A stretch of 64,000 nucleotides of DNA from Bacteroidia bacterium (GCA_030427585.1 JAUIBW010000004.1:124001-188000); one strand, 5' to 3'. Counted from the stretch's first letter, positions 28,944 to 37,709 are shown. Made by a program: numbers and translations. Notes: a model not told the origin generated them from the sequence alone.

Positions 28944-30782
28944 ATGAAATTACTTAAAAGATTATCAGTCGTCTTACTCATACAGGTATTCTTATTTTCC
29001 TGTACAAATGAAAGTTTCTTAGAAGAAGGAACCGCAGAGGTTCAAAATTCTGAAACAAATCTAACAGACAAGGGAGCACTCACAGAACCTATTGTCTTAG
29101 GATATTTCCCTTCCTGGTCAGAAAGCTGGGCTGGACCTGGGCAAGGATCAAAACTAAGAGATATCCCAGAACACGTCACTCATGTTTTTTTGGCCTTTGC
29201 AAAACCTAATCTTAGATATCAAAAAGGTTCTTTAGATATTACTAATACAGGTATTCAAACTCCTTACGGAGGAGATACTTTAAAAGAATCTGTTGCAGCC
29301 CTAAAATCAAAAGGGATCAAAGTTATTCTATCTGTTGGTGGAGAAACATATTGGGGTTCAGATGCAGCCTATGATATCAATTATCAACAAATCAAAGATC
29401 TGGTAGATGATATGGGATTTGAAGGTATTGATTGGGATTTTGAACCTAACGGTAGTTTTGCTACTATAGGTGATCCTATAAATGTACAACGCTTTATCGA
29501 TTTCTTCACAAATTCGAGAGCCATTATGCCAAAAGGTCAATACCTATTAGCTTGCGCTCCTGCTGGTGTTGGAGCCTTAGGTGGTGCAAACAATGATGAC
29601 CCCTCTTCCCCTTTTGCCTATAGTAAAAGAAATACGGTAACAGGAGAGTCTGATGCTAACCTATTTAATGCAACTTCTCCTAATCAAGCCATTAGTTTAT
29701 TTGGTTTTGCTACTACCGGGCATATGATCCCTGTAATGGAGGCTGTTGGTGATAAAATTGATCTTATTGCATATCAAGGATACAATACAGGAGCGGCCAG
29801 TAATAGAAAAATTATGTATGATGCTTATAAACATTATTCAAACCAGTACGGATTTTCTATTGCAGCCGGAGTTCATTATCCTAACGAGCCTTGGGGACCG
29901 TATTATGAATATACCTATCAAAACGTAGCAGAACTATCTCACCATATTGCTGCAAATAATACTTCTAATGATGGGGTTATGATATGGCAATTATTACTGG
30001 GTAATACTAACTCATCGGCATATGGGTATCTTCATATTGCGAGCCAGGTACTAAATGGTGTTTCACAATCTCAGGCAATCGCAAATGCAGAAAATTATCC
30101 AGAATCTCCATACACTGGCGATGGCGGTGGAGGCGGTGGATCAGGATGTGACTCTGCTCCCTGGAATGCTTCTGCTACTTATAACACAGGTCAGGAGGTT
30201 GTGTATAATAATAAATTATATCGTGCAAAATGGTGGACCAAAAATGATAATCCATCATCAAATACTGGAAATGGACTACCATGGGAATTCGTTCAGAACT
30301 GTGATGGTAATGGTGGAGGAAACAATCAATCTCCATCTGTATCTATTACATCCCCTGCAAATAATCAATCTGCAACCGAAGGGCAATCTATAAATATTAC
30401 AGCAAATGCTTCTGATACTGATGGAACGATTACTAAGGTTGAATTTTTTCAGGGAACCACTAAACTCGGAGAAGATACAACAAGCCCTTATAGTTATTCC
30501 TGGGATAATGCCTCTGTAGGAAATTATACCTTAAGTGCTGTTGCCACAGATAATGCTAACGCAACAACTACATCGGCTACAGTATCTATCACTATTACTT
30601 CTGGTGGCGGTAATGGTGGTTCTTGCAGTGGTATTGCAAATTGGGAAGCATATCCAACAGTATATAATGTGGGAGACAAAGTAGTATATCAAGGTGCTTT
30701 ATACGAAGCGCAATCAGGGCCAATATGGGTAACACCAGGTAGTGGAGAACACTGGTGGAAAACCATAGGTACCTGTAACTAA
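28944..30782 (+). CDS. GH18 chitinase, probable surface lipoprotein, with two CBM5/12
   Basis: This is a chitinase of 612 residues anchored as a lipoprotein rather than exported by T9SS. The lipobox ends at Cys20 and TNESFLEEG after it is acidic, as in surface-export signals. GH18 spans about 47-385. The catalytic motif is EGIDWDFE at 160-167, with Glu167 as the acid; Glu160 replaces the first Asp of DxxDxDxE. A Gly-rich linker leads to CBM5/12 (about 399-451), an Ig-like domain (460-553) and a final CBM5/12 (560-612). There is no C-terminal sorting domain. As last gene of the plus-strand group, it probably processes chains next to SusCD. It starts 47 bases after the GH20 stop and ends at a terminator. 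Confidence 0.93.
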   Translation: MKLLKRLSVVLLIQVFLFSCTNESFLEEGTAEVQNSETNLTDKGALTEPIVLGYFPSWSESWAGPGQGSKLRDIPEHVTHVFLAFAKPNLRYQKGSLDITNTGIQTPYGGDTLKESVAALKSKGIKVILSVGGETYWGSDAAYDINYQQIKDLVDDMGFEGIDWDFEPNGSFATIGDPINVQRFIDFFTNSRAIMPKGQYLLACAPAGVGALGGANNDDPSSPFAYSKRNTVTGESDANLFNATSPNQAISLFGFATTGHMIPVMEAVGDKIDLIAYQGYNTGAASNRKIMYDAYKHYSNQYGFSIAAGVHYPNEPWGPYYEYTYQNVAELSHHIAANNTSNDGVMIWQLLLGNTNSSAYGYLHIASQVLNGVSQSQAIANAENYPESPYTGDGGGGGGSGCDSAPWNASATYNTGQEVVYNNKLYRAKWWTKNDNPSSNTGNGLPWEFVQNCDGNGGGNNQSPSVSITSPANNQSATEGQSINITANASDTDGTITKVEFFQGTTKLGEDTTSPYSYSWDNASVGNYTLSAVATDNANATTTSATVSITITSGGGNGGSCSGIANWEAYPTVYNVGDKVVYQGALYEAQSGPIWVTPGSGEHWWKTIGTCN

Positions 30783-30799
30783 AATAGTTTTTGATTGTT

Positions 30800-30841
30800 A
30801 AAGTCCTCCAACACATTGGATCAGTGAAGGAGGGCTTTTTT
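30800..30841 (+). terminator. Terminator of the chitin operon
   Basis: AAAGTCCTCC (30800-30809) pairs with GGAGGGCTTT, followed by a T-run ending near 30841. It is a classical intrinsic terminator 17 bases past the chitinase stop and closes the plus-strand chitin genes. Confidence 0.85.
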
Positions 30842-30937
30842 GTATCTGTTATTTAAATTTTCTTTGTAGTTCGTATTTTCTATAGCGTTCAAAAAAGTAA
30901 TCGCCTTTATACTACGTATTACAATTATCTTCACTAT

Positions 30938-31366
30938 TTATTTTATAAGTTGAATTAATATCCCGATTACTCCAATTACCAGACATAATGGGGAAAATAT
31001 TTTTGAATCTGCTTTCGAGAATTCGGTATTCTTTATTTTCTTGAAAAAGCCGACGTATTTAAATTCTCCGATAGATCGTAAGATAAAAACAGAAGGAATA
31101 AACCAATATCCATACATCACTATCCAATTTGGAAGCTGAACACTTAGAAGGCCCGATTTTATAAGATAAATCAATCCAAATGCCACCAATATAAGCCCCA
31201 CCAATAAGGTTGCGAATTTAGGAATCGCCAGTGTATTTTTCTCATTATCTTTTGTAGGAATAACTTTTTTTATACCCCAAACACCTCCAAAAAGCCAATA
31301 GAAATGAAAACCACCAAGTACTGCAAAAATTAAACATAAAATTATAGATAGTATCATGATCATCAT
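30938..31366 (-). CDS. DUF3995-like small membrane protein
   Basis: This is a 142-residue integral membrane protein with four hydrophobic segments (about 2-28, 47-66, 78-97 and 122-141). The FHFYWLFGGVWG motif near residue 21 and the SIGEFKYVGFFK motif after the third helix are typical of the DUF3995 family, whose function is unknown. Its ATG overlaps the stop of the FAD monooxygenase by four bases (ATGA). It is therefore cotranscribed with that gene and probably controlled by the same TetR regulator. Confidence 0.8.
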   Translation of the reverse strand: MMIMILSIILCLIFAVLGGFHFYWLFGGVWGIKKVIPTKDNEKNTLAIPKFATLLVGLILVAFGLIYLIKSGLLSVQLPNWIVMYGYWFIPSVFILRSIGEFKYVGFFKKIKNTEFSKADSKIFSPLCLVIGVIGILIQLIK

Positions 31367-32496
31367 AAGTTTGGGATTTGGAAAAGTTGTTCAGATTGTT
31401 TTCTATTAAATGAGGAAGGTGTCATTCTCATCAATTGGTTTCGGATTTCTATTAAAATTGGATTTGATACATGTGCTATTTTTCCAAGCATCCAACTTGC
31501 TTTCACTACCTGGTGCGCTTTAGGTAGTCTTAGTTTCTGAAAGGTTGCAAAAGCTTGATGTACTTCGTATTTAGATAAACACTCTGATAGCATATAAGCA
31601 TCTTCTATTGCCTGGCATGCCCCCTGTCCCATATTTGGAGTCATTGCATGTGCTGCATCACCAATAAGGCAAACCTTTTCTTTATACCAAAAATTAGTTG
31701 GTTTTAAATCTGATATTTCTGTTGTATGTATGTGTTCTTTTTTAGTTGAAGAAATTATACTTTTAATAACCGAGTTGTACTTATCAAAGTACTTTTCAAT
31801 ATCATGTACAGAAAATTCATTTTTGTTATTTCTGAACGATTTCAAGGCATACCAATATACTTTATCCTTTGTTATTTGAACAAATCCAAATCGATCTCTT
31901 TTTCCCCAGGCTTCATTCAGTTCGTTTTTGTATGTACCAGGAAGTTTAAAGTCTGTTACCCCTCTCCAACAAATTTGCTTGGCTTTTCTTATTACATGAT
32001 CTGAAAACAAATGTTGTCGCACAACCGATTTTAGCCCGTCTGCACCAATGAGTATCGAAGATTGAATTTCTTCTCCATTTTTAAACGTTAGTAAATAACC
32101 ATTATCATTTGGCTCTACATTTTTTAAACAATGATTTAGGTTTATATCATTAGACTGTAATTCGTTAATCAAAATTTGTTGTAAAGCACCCCGATGAATT
32201 GCAATATTCTTTACTTCATGCTTTTTTTCGAAAAAAGATAAATCAACTTTAGAGATAGGATTTAGATTTGCTTTGGTAATATTCATCGAAGAAATGTAAT
32301 TTCCATTGTCTTCAATTATTTTTCTCAGCCCTAGTTTTTTATACACCTGCATTGCATTATTAGCTAAAATAATCCCCGCTCCAACAGGTTTTATATGCTC
32401 AGCTTGCTCAAAAATTCTCGTTCTAATCCCCTTTTGTTGAAGTGCAATTGCAGTGGTTAACCCTCCTATTCCCGCTCCGATAATATCTATAGTCAT
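31363..32496 (-). CDS. FAD-dependent monooxygenase (UbiH/PHBH-like)
   Basis: This is a cytoplasmic flavoprotein hydroxylase of 377 residues from the chosen start. The dinucleotide-binding motif GAGIGGLTTAIALQ begins the protein, the middle DG motif appears as LIGADGLKSVVR, and the second FAD motif is LIGDAAHAMTPNMGQGACQ. The family hydroxylates aromatic or related substrates with NAD(P)H and oxygen; the substrate here is unknown. I place the start at ATG 32496, not further upstream, because the upstream codons would run through the operator. It is divergent from a TetR gene, as in many xenobiotic-responsive pairs. Confidence 0.9.
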   Translation of the reverse strand: MTIDIIGAGIGGLTTAIALQQKGIRTRIFEQAEHIKPVGAGIILANNAMQVYKKLGLRKIIEDNGNYISSMNITKANLNPISKVDLSFFEKKHEVKNIAIHRGALQQILINELQSNDINLNHCLKNVEPNDNGYLLTFKNGEEIQSSILIGADGLKSVVRQHLFSDHVIRKAKQICWRGVTDFKLPGTYKNELNEAWGKRDRFGFVQITKDKVYWYALKSFRNNKNEFSVHDIEKYFDKYNSVIKSIISSTKKEHIHTTEISDLKPTNFWYKEKVCLIGDAAHAMTPNMGQGACQAIEDAYMLSECLSKYEVHQAFATFQKLRLPKAHQVVKASWMLGKIAHVSNPILIEIRNQLMRMTPSSFNRKQSEQLFQIPNL

Positions 32497-32515
32497 AAAA
32501 AAATAATTATCAACA

Positions 32516-32531
32516 TAGTACAAATGTACTA
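32516..32531. promoter_or_regulatory. TetR operator 1, over the monooxygenase -7 box
   Basis: TAGTACAAATGTACTA has 7-bp inverted arms (TAGTACA and TGTACTA). On the minus strand it contains TACATTTG (32521-32528), a perfect TAnnTTTG -7 element facing the monooxygenase, 25 bases from its ATG. A bound repressor would cover this promoter. Confidence 0.75.
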
Positions 32532-32544
32532 AAAATCGTCAATA

Positions 32545-32560
32545 TAGTACGTTTGTACTA
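32545..32560. promoter_or_regulatory. TetR operator 2, over the tetR -7 box
   Basis: TAGTACGTTTGTACTA is the same palindrome as operator 1 with one arm mismatch; centres are 29 bp apart. On the plus strand it contains TACGTTTG (32548-32555), a TAnnTTTG element facing the regulator gene, which suggests autorepression. A further TATCTTTG at 32569-32576 also fits a -7 box; a start from it would give an almost leaderless mRNA. Confidence 0.72.
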
Positions 32561-32581
32561 AAAAATGATATCTTTGTATGG

Positions 32582-33205
32582 ATGAATGCAACAAAACACA
32601 AGATTTTAATAAAATCCCTCGATCTCTTTAATGACTGTGGTATTTCAAATGTATCTTTAAGAGACATCGCTAATAAATCAGGGATAAGTGTGGGTAATCT
32701 GCAATATCATTTTAAAAAAAGAGAAGATATCATTGAAGCGCTCTATTTTCAGTTAGTTGAAAAAATCGACAGTATTTATTTTATAAAAACCGATGATTTA
32801 CTGCAATCATTTCTAAATATCTCTGTAGACATTTTTACTATATTATATGAGTACCATTTCTTTTTATTGGATTTTATAACTATTACAAGAAGAAATAAGA
32901 AGATCAAAAAGCATTATTCTGAACTTTCAAAACGAAGGGAAATAGAGTTTATAAAAGTTGTGGATGTTCTTATTAAAAATGGTTTATTTCGTGAAGAATT
33001 GTTAAAAAATGAATATCATAGTTTGTTTAAAAGAATAGAGGTTATTAGTAATTTTTGGTTTTCTTCTATTTTAATTCAAGCCGATGTTTTGTCGAAAGAA
33101 TCTATTGAGCAATATTCGTTACTGATAAGCCAAAGTATTTATCCATATTTAACTAATGAAGCAAAAAAACAGTACGCAGCTATTTTTCCGTCTCAGTTGG
33201 TTTAA
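32582..33205 (+). CDS. TetR-family transcriptional regulator
   Basis: This is a repressor of 207 residues. The helix-turn-helix lies at about 4-50: ILIKSLDLFNDCGISNVSLR followed by DIANKSGISVGNLQYHFKKR, with the standard TetR YHF motif. The C-terminal ligand-binding half (about 60-200) is less conserved and contains a TetR_C-like segment with many aromatic residues. It faces the FAD monooxygenase across a region holding two matching palindromes, so it most likely represses both itself and the monooxygenase-DUF3995 pair until a ligand binds. Confidence 0.9.
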   Translation: MNATKHKILIKSLDLFNDCGISNVSLRDIANKSGISVGNLQYHFKKREDIIEALYFQLVEKIDSIYFIKTDDLLQSFLNISVDIFTILYEYHFFLLDFITITRRNKKIKKHYSELSKRREIEFIKVVDVLIKNGLFREELLKNEYHSLFKRIEVISNFWFSSILIQADVLSKESIEQYSLLISQSIYPYLTNEAKKQYAAIFPSQLV

Positions 33206-33395
33206 TTGATAGTACTGTGTGTAGTGGTTTACATATAAATATCATGCACACTACTATGTATAGTTTTCATTCGTTTTCCATATCATAAGGTAATAAAGTG
33301 CCAAAATTCGGTTGTTTTATAATATTTTTCCCATTTTATTTATCGTCTGGTAATTTTCTTTACAGTACCTTGGTGCTTTGTTTTTATTTCAATTA

Positions 33396-34061
33396 CTATT
33401 CTTTACAATTTACCGAACTTTCTAGTACACTATCATATTTTTCCCTTAAAATAACCCCTAATTGATTTAGAAATTCTAAAATATTCATAAGTGTTTCCAA
33501 TTCTCTTTTTTGTAAAGCATTTGCAGCTTTATCTATTTCTTTTTGAACTCTTCGTTGTAGATTGTAAAGGTTCTCAATTTCGTATAAACACTCATAATCA
33601 AAAATGTTAGAGATATTAAGAGTCATGGTTGTTTTCCATGCAATTTCAGATAAATTAGGGATTTCCAGATCTATAAAGGTGCTTCCCCAATATCTAAATA
33701 AGGAATCATTAACAGCAATAGAATCTTTAACTTTAAAAAAATCCGGGTGTTTTTTATTGAGGCTATCTAAATACGATGGTGTAGTGATAACTATGGACGT
33801 ATTTTTATCATAAACCCCCTTAAACTTGCCGTAAGCATTTAAAATAGATTGATAGTTATTCAAGATGTTGTCTATTTCATTTTTATTGCTTTTTATTTCT
33901 TCAGTAATTTTATGGATTGCTATTTTTTTATCTTCATTTAGTTTTTTTGATGTATTCCAATTATTAAACCAAATAGCTAAATTAATACCAATAAAAAGAA
34001 GTAGGATTTCGCCTAGGATATATTTCCAATTAGGCTTCTTTTTTAGCTTGAAAAACCTCAT
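33396..34061 (-). CDS. DUF6090-like single-span membrane protein
   Basis: This 221-residue protein begins with a basic stretch, then a membrane helix (about 16-31, GEILLLFIGINLAIWF) followed by NNWNTSKK, the pattern of the DUF6090 family found widely in Flavobacteriia. The rest (about 40-221) is hydrophilic and helical with coiled-coil character near 180-210, probably in the periplasm. Function is unknown. It has its own intergenic regions on both sides and is convergent with the TetR gene. Confidence 0.7.
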   Translation of the reverse strand: MRFFKLKKKPNWKYILGEILLLFIGINLAIWFNNWNTSKKLNEDKKIAIHKITEEIKSNKNEIDNILNNYQSILNAYGKFKGVYDKNTSIVITTPSYLDSLNKKHPDFFKVKDSIAVNDSLFRYWGSTFIDLEIPNLSEIAWKTTMTLNISNIFDYECLYEIENLYNLQRRVQKEIDKAANALQKRELETLMNILEFLNQLGVILREKYDSVLESSVNCKE

Positions 34062-34132
34062 AAAATTGATTTTAGGTTAATGCTGTATTGTAAAGATATA
34101 TTTTTTCGGGGTACTAAATATACCGATTAATG

Positions 34133-34169
34133 CATAAAAGACTCTTGTTGTTGGCAAGGGTCTTTTATG
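34133..34169. terminator. Terminator of the secreted VOC gene
   Basis: CATAAAAGACTCTTG (34133-34147) pairs with CAAGGGTCTTTTATG (34155-34169), with one T-G wobble. It lies 8 bases past the stop of the VOC gene at 34177. Confidence 0.7.
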
Positions 34170-34176
34170 TATAGTT

Positions 34177-34635
34177 TTATTCTGGTTTTGTATACGTCAC
34201 TACATCAACCCCTATTCCGTTAGGATCTACAATAGCAAAGTGCCTGTCTCCCCACGGTTCATTGCGTATGTCAATTTCAATTTTTATACCTTTCTCTTTA
34301 ATTTCGGTATACACTTTATCTACATCATCAACTTCGATAGTAAGATACATACCATTACCGGCAAAGGGTTTTTGAAATATAGGTTTTTGAGTTGGATGAT
34401 TAGGTAATAAAAAACTAATTTCAGCCTGATGATTAGGGGTATGCATTAACAGATAAAATTCATTTTCAAATGTAACTCCAAAATCGAGCACCTTTGTGTA
34501 AAACTCTTTAGTTTCGGTTAGTTTTTCGGTGATAATTCCTGCATTTAGTTTCATAGTTTTTAAATTTTGATTTGTCTGAGAAAATACTTGTGTAGCTGTT
34601 AATAGAATAAATAAGATTTTTAAAAATTGTTTCAT
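34177..34635 (-). CDS. VOC-family (glyoxalase-like) protein with signal peptide
   Basis: This 152-residue protein has a vicinal-oxygen-chelate fold: a beta-alpha-beta unit (LNAGIITEKLTETKEFYTKV near 31-50) and a second half ending HFAIVDPNGIGVDVVTY. The family includes glyoxalases, dioxygenases and resistance proteins. The first 19 residues look like a Sec signal peptide (ILFILLTATQVFSQ), which is uncommon for VOC proteins; an internal ATG at Met28 (MKLNAG) could give a cytoplasmic form instead. Substrate unknown. Confidence 0.78.
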   Translation of the reverse strand: MKQFLKILFILLTATQVFSQTNQNLKTMKLNAGIITEKLTETKEFYTKVLDFGVTFENEFYLLMHTPNHQAEISFLLPNHPTQKPIFQKPFAGNGMYLTIEVDDVDKVYTEIKEKGIKIEIDIRNEPWGDRHFAIVDPNGIGVDVVTYTKPE

Positions 34636-34847
34636 ACGTTTAAATTTTATTGTTTTTTAATTACCAGACAGAGTTACCCATCTGTTGATTACTTTTAATT
34701 AAAGTATTCATGAATCTTTGATTTCGCCATTGATCATATCGGTTGGTATTAACCTAATTATTAGGGCTCATTTCATCATTTTAAGTTTTTATTTATTCTT
34801 CAAAACTATAGCACTAACACAGTTAAATATTGTAAAAAACGGACATA

Positions 34848-35669
34848 TTACTGAGTTCGCTTAAAAGCTTTATTTGGGGTAACCCCATAAAAGTTTTTAA
34901 AATCTTTAATAAAATGAGATTGGTCATAATAGCCTATATCATAAAAAAGTTTATTTTGTTTAAGGCTTTGATGAGATGGTTTTGCTTTTAATATATTTTG
35001 AAACTGAACCACTTTACTAAATGTTTTGGGAGAATCGCCAATATAGAATTGAAAAAGCCTTCGTAATTGTCTATTACTAATTCCTACATCTACATCTTTT
35101 TCTATATTTAATACTCCGTAATTTTTCAGAATGGTATCTATAGCATTATAAAGTCGGTTGTCAAAATCAAAAACAGTATGATTTAGAATATTGGTAAAGT
35201 AAATATCAAATTTTGATTTCATCTCTTCAATATTTAGTTTAGGGTGAAAATGATTGGCTATAAATTTTGATGTTTGCGGTACAAAATCTCCTAAATTTTG
35301 AAACTTGTTACTTAGTTCGCTTGCGTTTACCTTGAAGATCTGAGGAAATATAGTTGGCAAAAACCTAACACCTACATAATTGAATTCTGGTTGTAATACG
35401 TATTCTGTATATTTTTTACAAAAACCAGCAACAAAATTATCTTTAGGATTATTTAGTTCGAATAGAATATCAATACACCCATCAGAAACTACTTTATAGC
35501 TAAAAGCCCCATTTAGTTTTTCGGTTGTTTTTAACTGCCAGTAGCAATAGATATAAGGTTGTAATTTGGTTGTTGGTAAAAACTCAATATAATTTACTTT
35601 TTCTTTGGTTTGTTGTATGGTGGGTTGAATGGGTTGAAATAATCCTCGAATTTGTTTTGTTAAATTCAT
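34848..35669 (-). CDS. AraC-family transcriptional regulator
   Basis: This is a regulator of 273 residues. An N-terminal DUF6597-like sensor region (about 20-140) includes LQPYIYCYWQLK and a DGCIDILFEL stretch. The C-terminal AraC helix-turn-helix pair (about 175-270) includes SNRQLRRLFQFYIGDSPK and IGYYDQSHFIKDFKNFYGV. The target is not evident. It is flanked by an HxlR regulator upstream on the same strand and the VOC gene downstream, which could be a target. Confidence 0.88.
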   Translation of the reverse strand: MNLTKQIRGLFQPIQPTIQQTKEKVNYIEFLPTTKLQPYIYCYWQLKTTEKLNGAFSYKVVSDGCIDILFELNNPKDNFVAGFCKKYTEYVLQPEFNYVGVRFLPTIFPQIFKVNASELSNKFQNLGDFVPQTSKFIANHFHPKLNIEEMKSKFDIYFTNILNHTVFDFDNRLYNAIDTILKNYGVLNIEKDVDVGISNRQLRRLFQFYIGDSPKTFSKVVQFQNILKAKPSHQSLKQNKLFYDIGYYDQSHFIKDFKNFYGVTPNKAFKRTQ

Positions 35670-35740
35670 ATTACCTGATCATAGTTATAAAAATAGTTGC
35701 AATAAAAAGGGTAAATTTGCCCTGTTCTCTTATGGTAATT

Positions 35741-36064
35741 TTATAGTTTTTTGCCAAATTCATCAAGGGCTTCTAACACAGAAATAAGTTCTTTCCCTCT
35801 TTTAGTTAAAGAATATTCTACTTTTTTGGGATATACTTCATAATCTTTTTTTTGGATGATCCCATCCTCTAGCAATTCTCCCAATTGTTTGGTTAAAGCT
35901 CTTTTAGAGGCTTCGGGGTTGTATTTTTCTAGATCTTTAAGCCTACACGTTCCTCTGTTAAGTTCGCATAATAGTGCAAGTTTCCATTTTCCCGAAATAA
36001 CATATAAAGTTCTCTCCATCGGGCAATCAATTTTTAAAGGTGTTTTTCTAGTGTAGGTTCCCAT
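35741..36064 (-). CDS. HxlR-family winged-helix regulator
   Basis: This is a MarR-like winged-helix regulator of 107 residues. It has the HxlR hallmark of a cysteine near the start (IDCPMERTL, Cys14) and the core VISGKWKLALLCELNRG, then RALTKQLGELLEDGII as recognition region and YSLTKRGKEL as wing. The family often senses aldehydes, quinones or thiol stress through the cysteine. The palindrome TCGTTAACGA upstream may be its own operator. Confidence 0.9.
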   Translation of the reverse strand: MGTYTRKTPLKIDCPMERTLYVISGKWKLALLCELNRGTCRLKDLEKYNPEASKRALTKQLGELLEDGIIQKKDYEVYPKKVEYSLTKRGKELISVLEALDEFGKKL

Positions 36065-36100
36065 GTATAATGTTTCTTAAAATTATAAATAAACATAGTG

Positions 36101-36121
36101 TATATCGTTAACGAAAGTATA
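36101..36121. promoter_or_regulatory. Candidate HxlR operator
   Basis: A perfect palindrome TCGTTAACGA (36105-36114) sits inside a longer imperfect one flanked by TATA on each side. It is 41 bases upstream of the HxlR start, where an autoregulatory site would be expected. No family consensus was checked. Confidence 0.35.
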
Positions 36122-36222
36122 AAAAAACAGCTCTCTTACCAGGTTAAAATGATATCCAGGGTACTTGTATAAGTGGGGATTTAGCAAGTTTTGTTAAAAA
36201 AATATTAAAATCAAAATTAAAA

Positions 36223-36244
36223 CTTCGACAAGCTCAGTTTGACA
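36223..36244. repeat. Short dispersed repeat-like motif in a 314-base gap
   Basis: CTTCGACAAGCTCAG followed by TTTGACA resembles a short extragenic motif I recall from many flavobacterial genomes. Only one copy occurs here. The rest of the gap 36065-36378 holds the HxlR promoter region and no recognisable gene. Confidence 0.35.
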
Positions 36245-36378
36245 TCAAAAAGCACTTTTTAGATAACCAGGGTAACAAATTCTCCTTCTTCCATTGTTTA
36301 TATTACAATTCTCAAATTATTACGGAAGGCTAAAATAGGTAACTCTAAAATTTAAGAACTATTCTCTTATGAAGAGTA

Positions 36379-36930
36379 TCATGAATAGCTATTCATTATT
36401 TTATTACATTGTGCAATGTGCCTTTGGTTATGATAAATAAGTACTCTAAACGTGTCTCCTAATTTTAAGGTTATCCATTTCGAAATACTGATCGATGTTT
36501 TAATCTTACCCAGATCTTTATTTCTTGCAATATCTAATAACTCTAATGTCTTGTGTTGCTGTGCTACAAAACGGTCAATACATTTTTTATCCAGATCACT
36601 ATTAATCGGATCTTTATCTTTGAAGGTTTTCATGGTATTCAATTTTTCTTTGGGAAGCATCATTTTTGCAAAATAATTCCCCAAAAGACCGGATGTAAAA
36701 ATAGCTGCATTTTTTCTTTTTGATGTTAGCATTCTATTTTCAATCTCGGGAAGATAAAAGTCTCCATACAAATTTAGGTGCTCCAGGCACTCTAAAATAC
36801 TCCAACGCTCTGGTGTATTTTTCCAGTTGAGTTTTTCTATGGGCAACTGATTAAATTTTTCTGCTTCGTTTATATTTTTTCGTGTTCTTTCTACCAAATC
36901 CTGTAGTAATTCTTTTGATGCTATCTTCAT
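36379..36930 (-). CDS. DinB-family protein
   Basis: This 183-residue protein has the DinB/YfiT four-helix pattern: WKNTPERWSILECLEHLNLY near 36-55 gives the first metal His, and IYHNQRHIAQCNKIM near the C-terminus gives the last two. DinB proteins are metal-dependent, often thiol transferases or damage-induced factors of unclear function. It lies 53 bases downstream of a Crp-type regulator on the same strand, with which it may be cotranscribed. Confidence 0.85.
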   Translation of the reverse strand: MKIASKELLQDLVERTRKNINEAEKFNQLPIEKLNWKNTPERWSILECLEHLNLYGDFYLPEIENRMLTSKRKNAAIFTSGLLGNYFAKMMLPKEKLNTMKTFKDKDPINSDLDKKCIDRFVAQQHKTLELLDIARNKDLGKIKTSISISKWITLKLGDTFRVLIYHNQRHIAQCNKIMNSYS

Positions 36931-36983
36931 TTGTTTTTTTATACAAAACTCTATGATTTGAAGTTTTAAAACATTGATCGAAA

Positions 36984-37520
36984 TTAAGATTTTTTGATTC
37001 TCGAAAGTGTTTCGGGAGTCATTCGCAGGTATGATGCAATATATTTATTGGGTATTTCCTGAAATAACTGAGGGCTACGTTTTAAGACCCTGTTATACCT
37101 TTCTACAGGAGAAGTGGTTAAAATATCTCTTTCTCTTTCCATTTGTTGTAAAACAAAATTTTCGAAAATCAGATACCACGTTTTAGTATGCGCTGCAGAA
37201 GACCATATAAAATTCATAAGATTTTCTTTTTTAATCATCTTTAAAGTCGTTTTCTTTAAGGCTTGAATATAAAAATCAGATGGTTTTTCGTTTATAAATG
37301 AATCGAGAGCCGCAATAAAATTGTTTTTATATCCAAACCTAATAGTATGTTCTTCAAACTCGTCTATCACAAAAATTCTTAAACTACCATCTACAACCAG
37401 GTACGCATTGGTATCTATACTCCCTTTTACTTTTAAATATTCATTTCTATCCAGTCTCAGTTCTTTATCCCATAAACCTTGATTGTTTATCTCTTCTAAC
37501 AGGGTTGAAATTGGATTCAT
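36984..37520 (-). CDS. Crp/Fnr-family regulator
   Basis: This 178-residue protein has a cyclic-nucleotide-binding-like fold (about 20-115) and a short C-terminal helix-turn-helix (about 140-175, IPNKYIASYLRMTPETLSRI). It has no cysteine cluster of the FNR type, so oxygen sensing by Fe-S is unlikely. Proteins of this compact kind are abundant in Bacteroidota and often act on neighbouring genes. DinB follows on the same strand. Confidence 0.86.
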   Translation of the reverse strand: MNPISTLLEEINNQGLWDKELRLDRNEYLKVKGSIDTNAYLVVDGSLRIFVIDEFEEHTIRFGYKNNFIAALDSFINEKPSDFYIQALKKTTLKMIKKENLMNFIWSSAAHTKTWYLIFENFVLQQMERERDILTTSPVERYNRVLKRSPQLFQEIPNKYIASYLRMTPETLSRIKKS

Positions 37521-37709
37521 AGTATTACGTACTGGTGTTCTTCTTTATACAACAAGGTAACTCTTCAATACAGGGGTTCGTTGATCGTATACTAAAATAG
37601 CAAAAAGAAGTAAACTGATGGTTTGGTATCCGTAATTTCTGAAAAAAATCAGGTGCTATTCAGAGTGTATATTTTTTTCAATATACAATACGTCCTATTT
37701 TTAGACATA

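Noticed and set aside
32569..32576. TATCTTTG as the only tetR promoter
   Set aside because: It is a perfect -7 box, but it would place transcription start at the ATG; the TACGTTTG inside operator 2 is an equally good candidate, so I did not list it as the sole promoter.
36223..36244. Insertion-sequence end or CRISPR repeat
   Set aside because: Only one copy is present, with no inverted partner, no transposase and no array.
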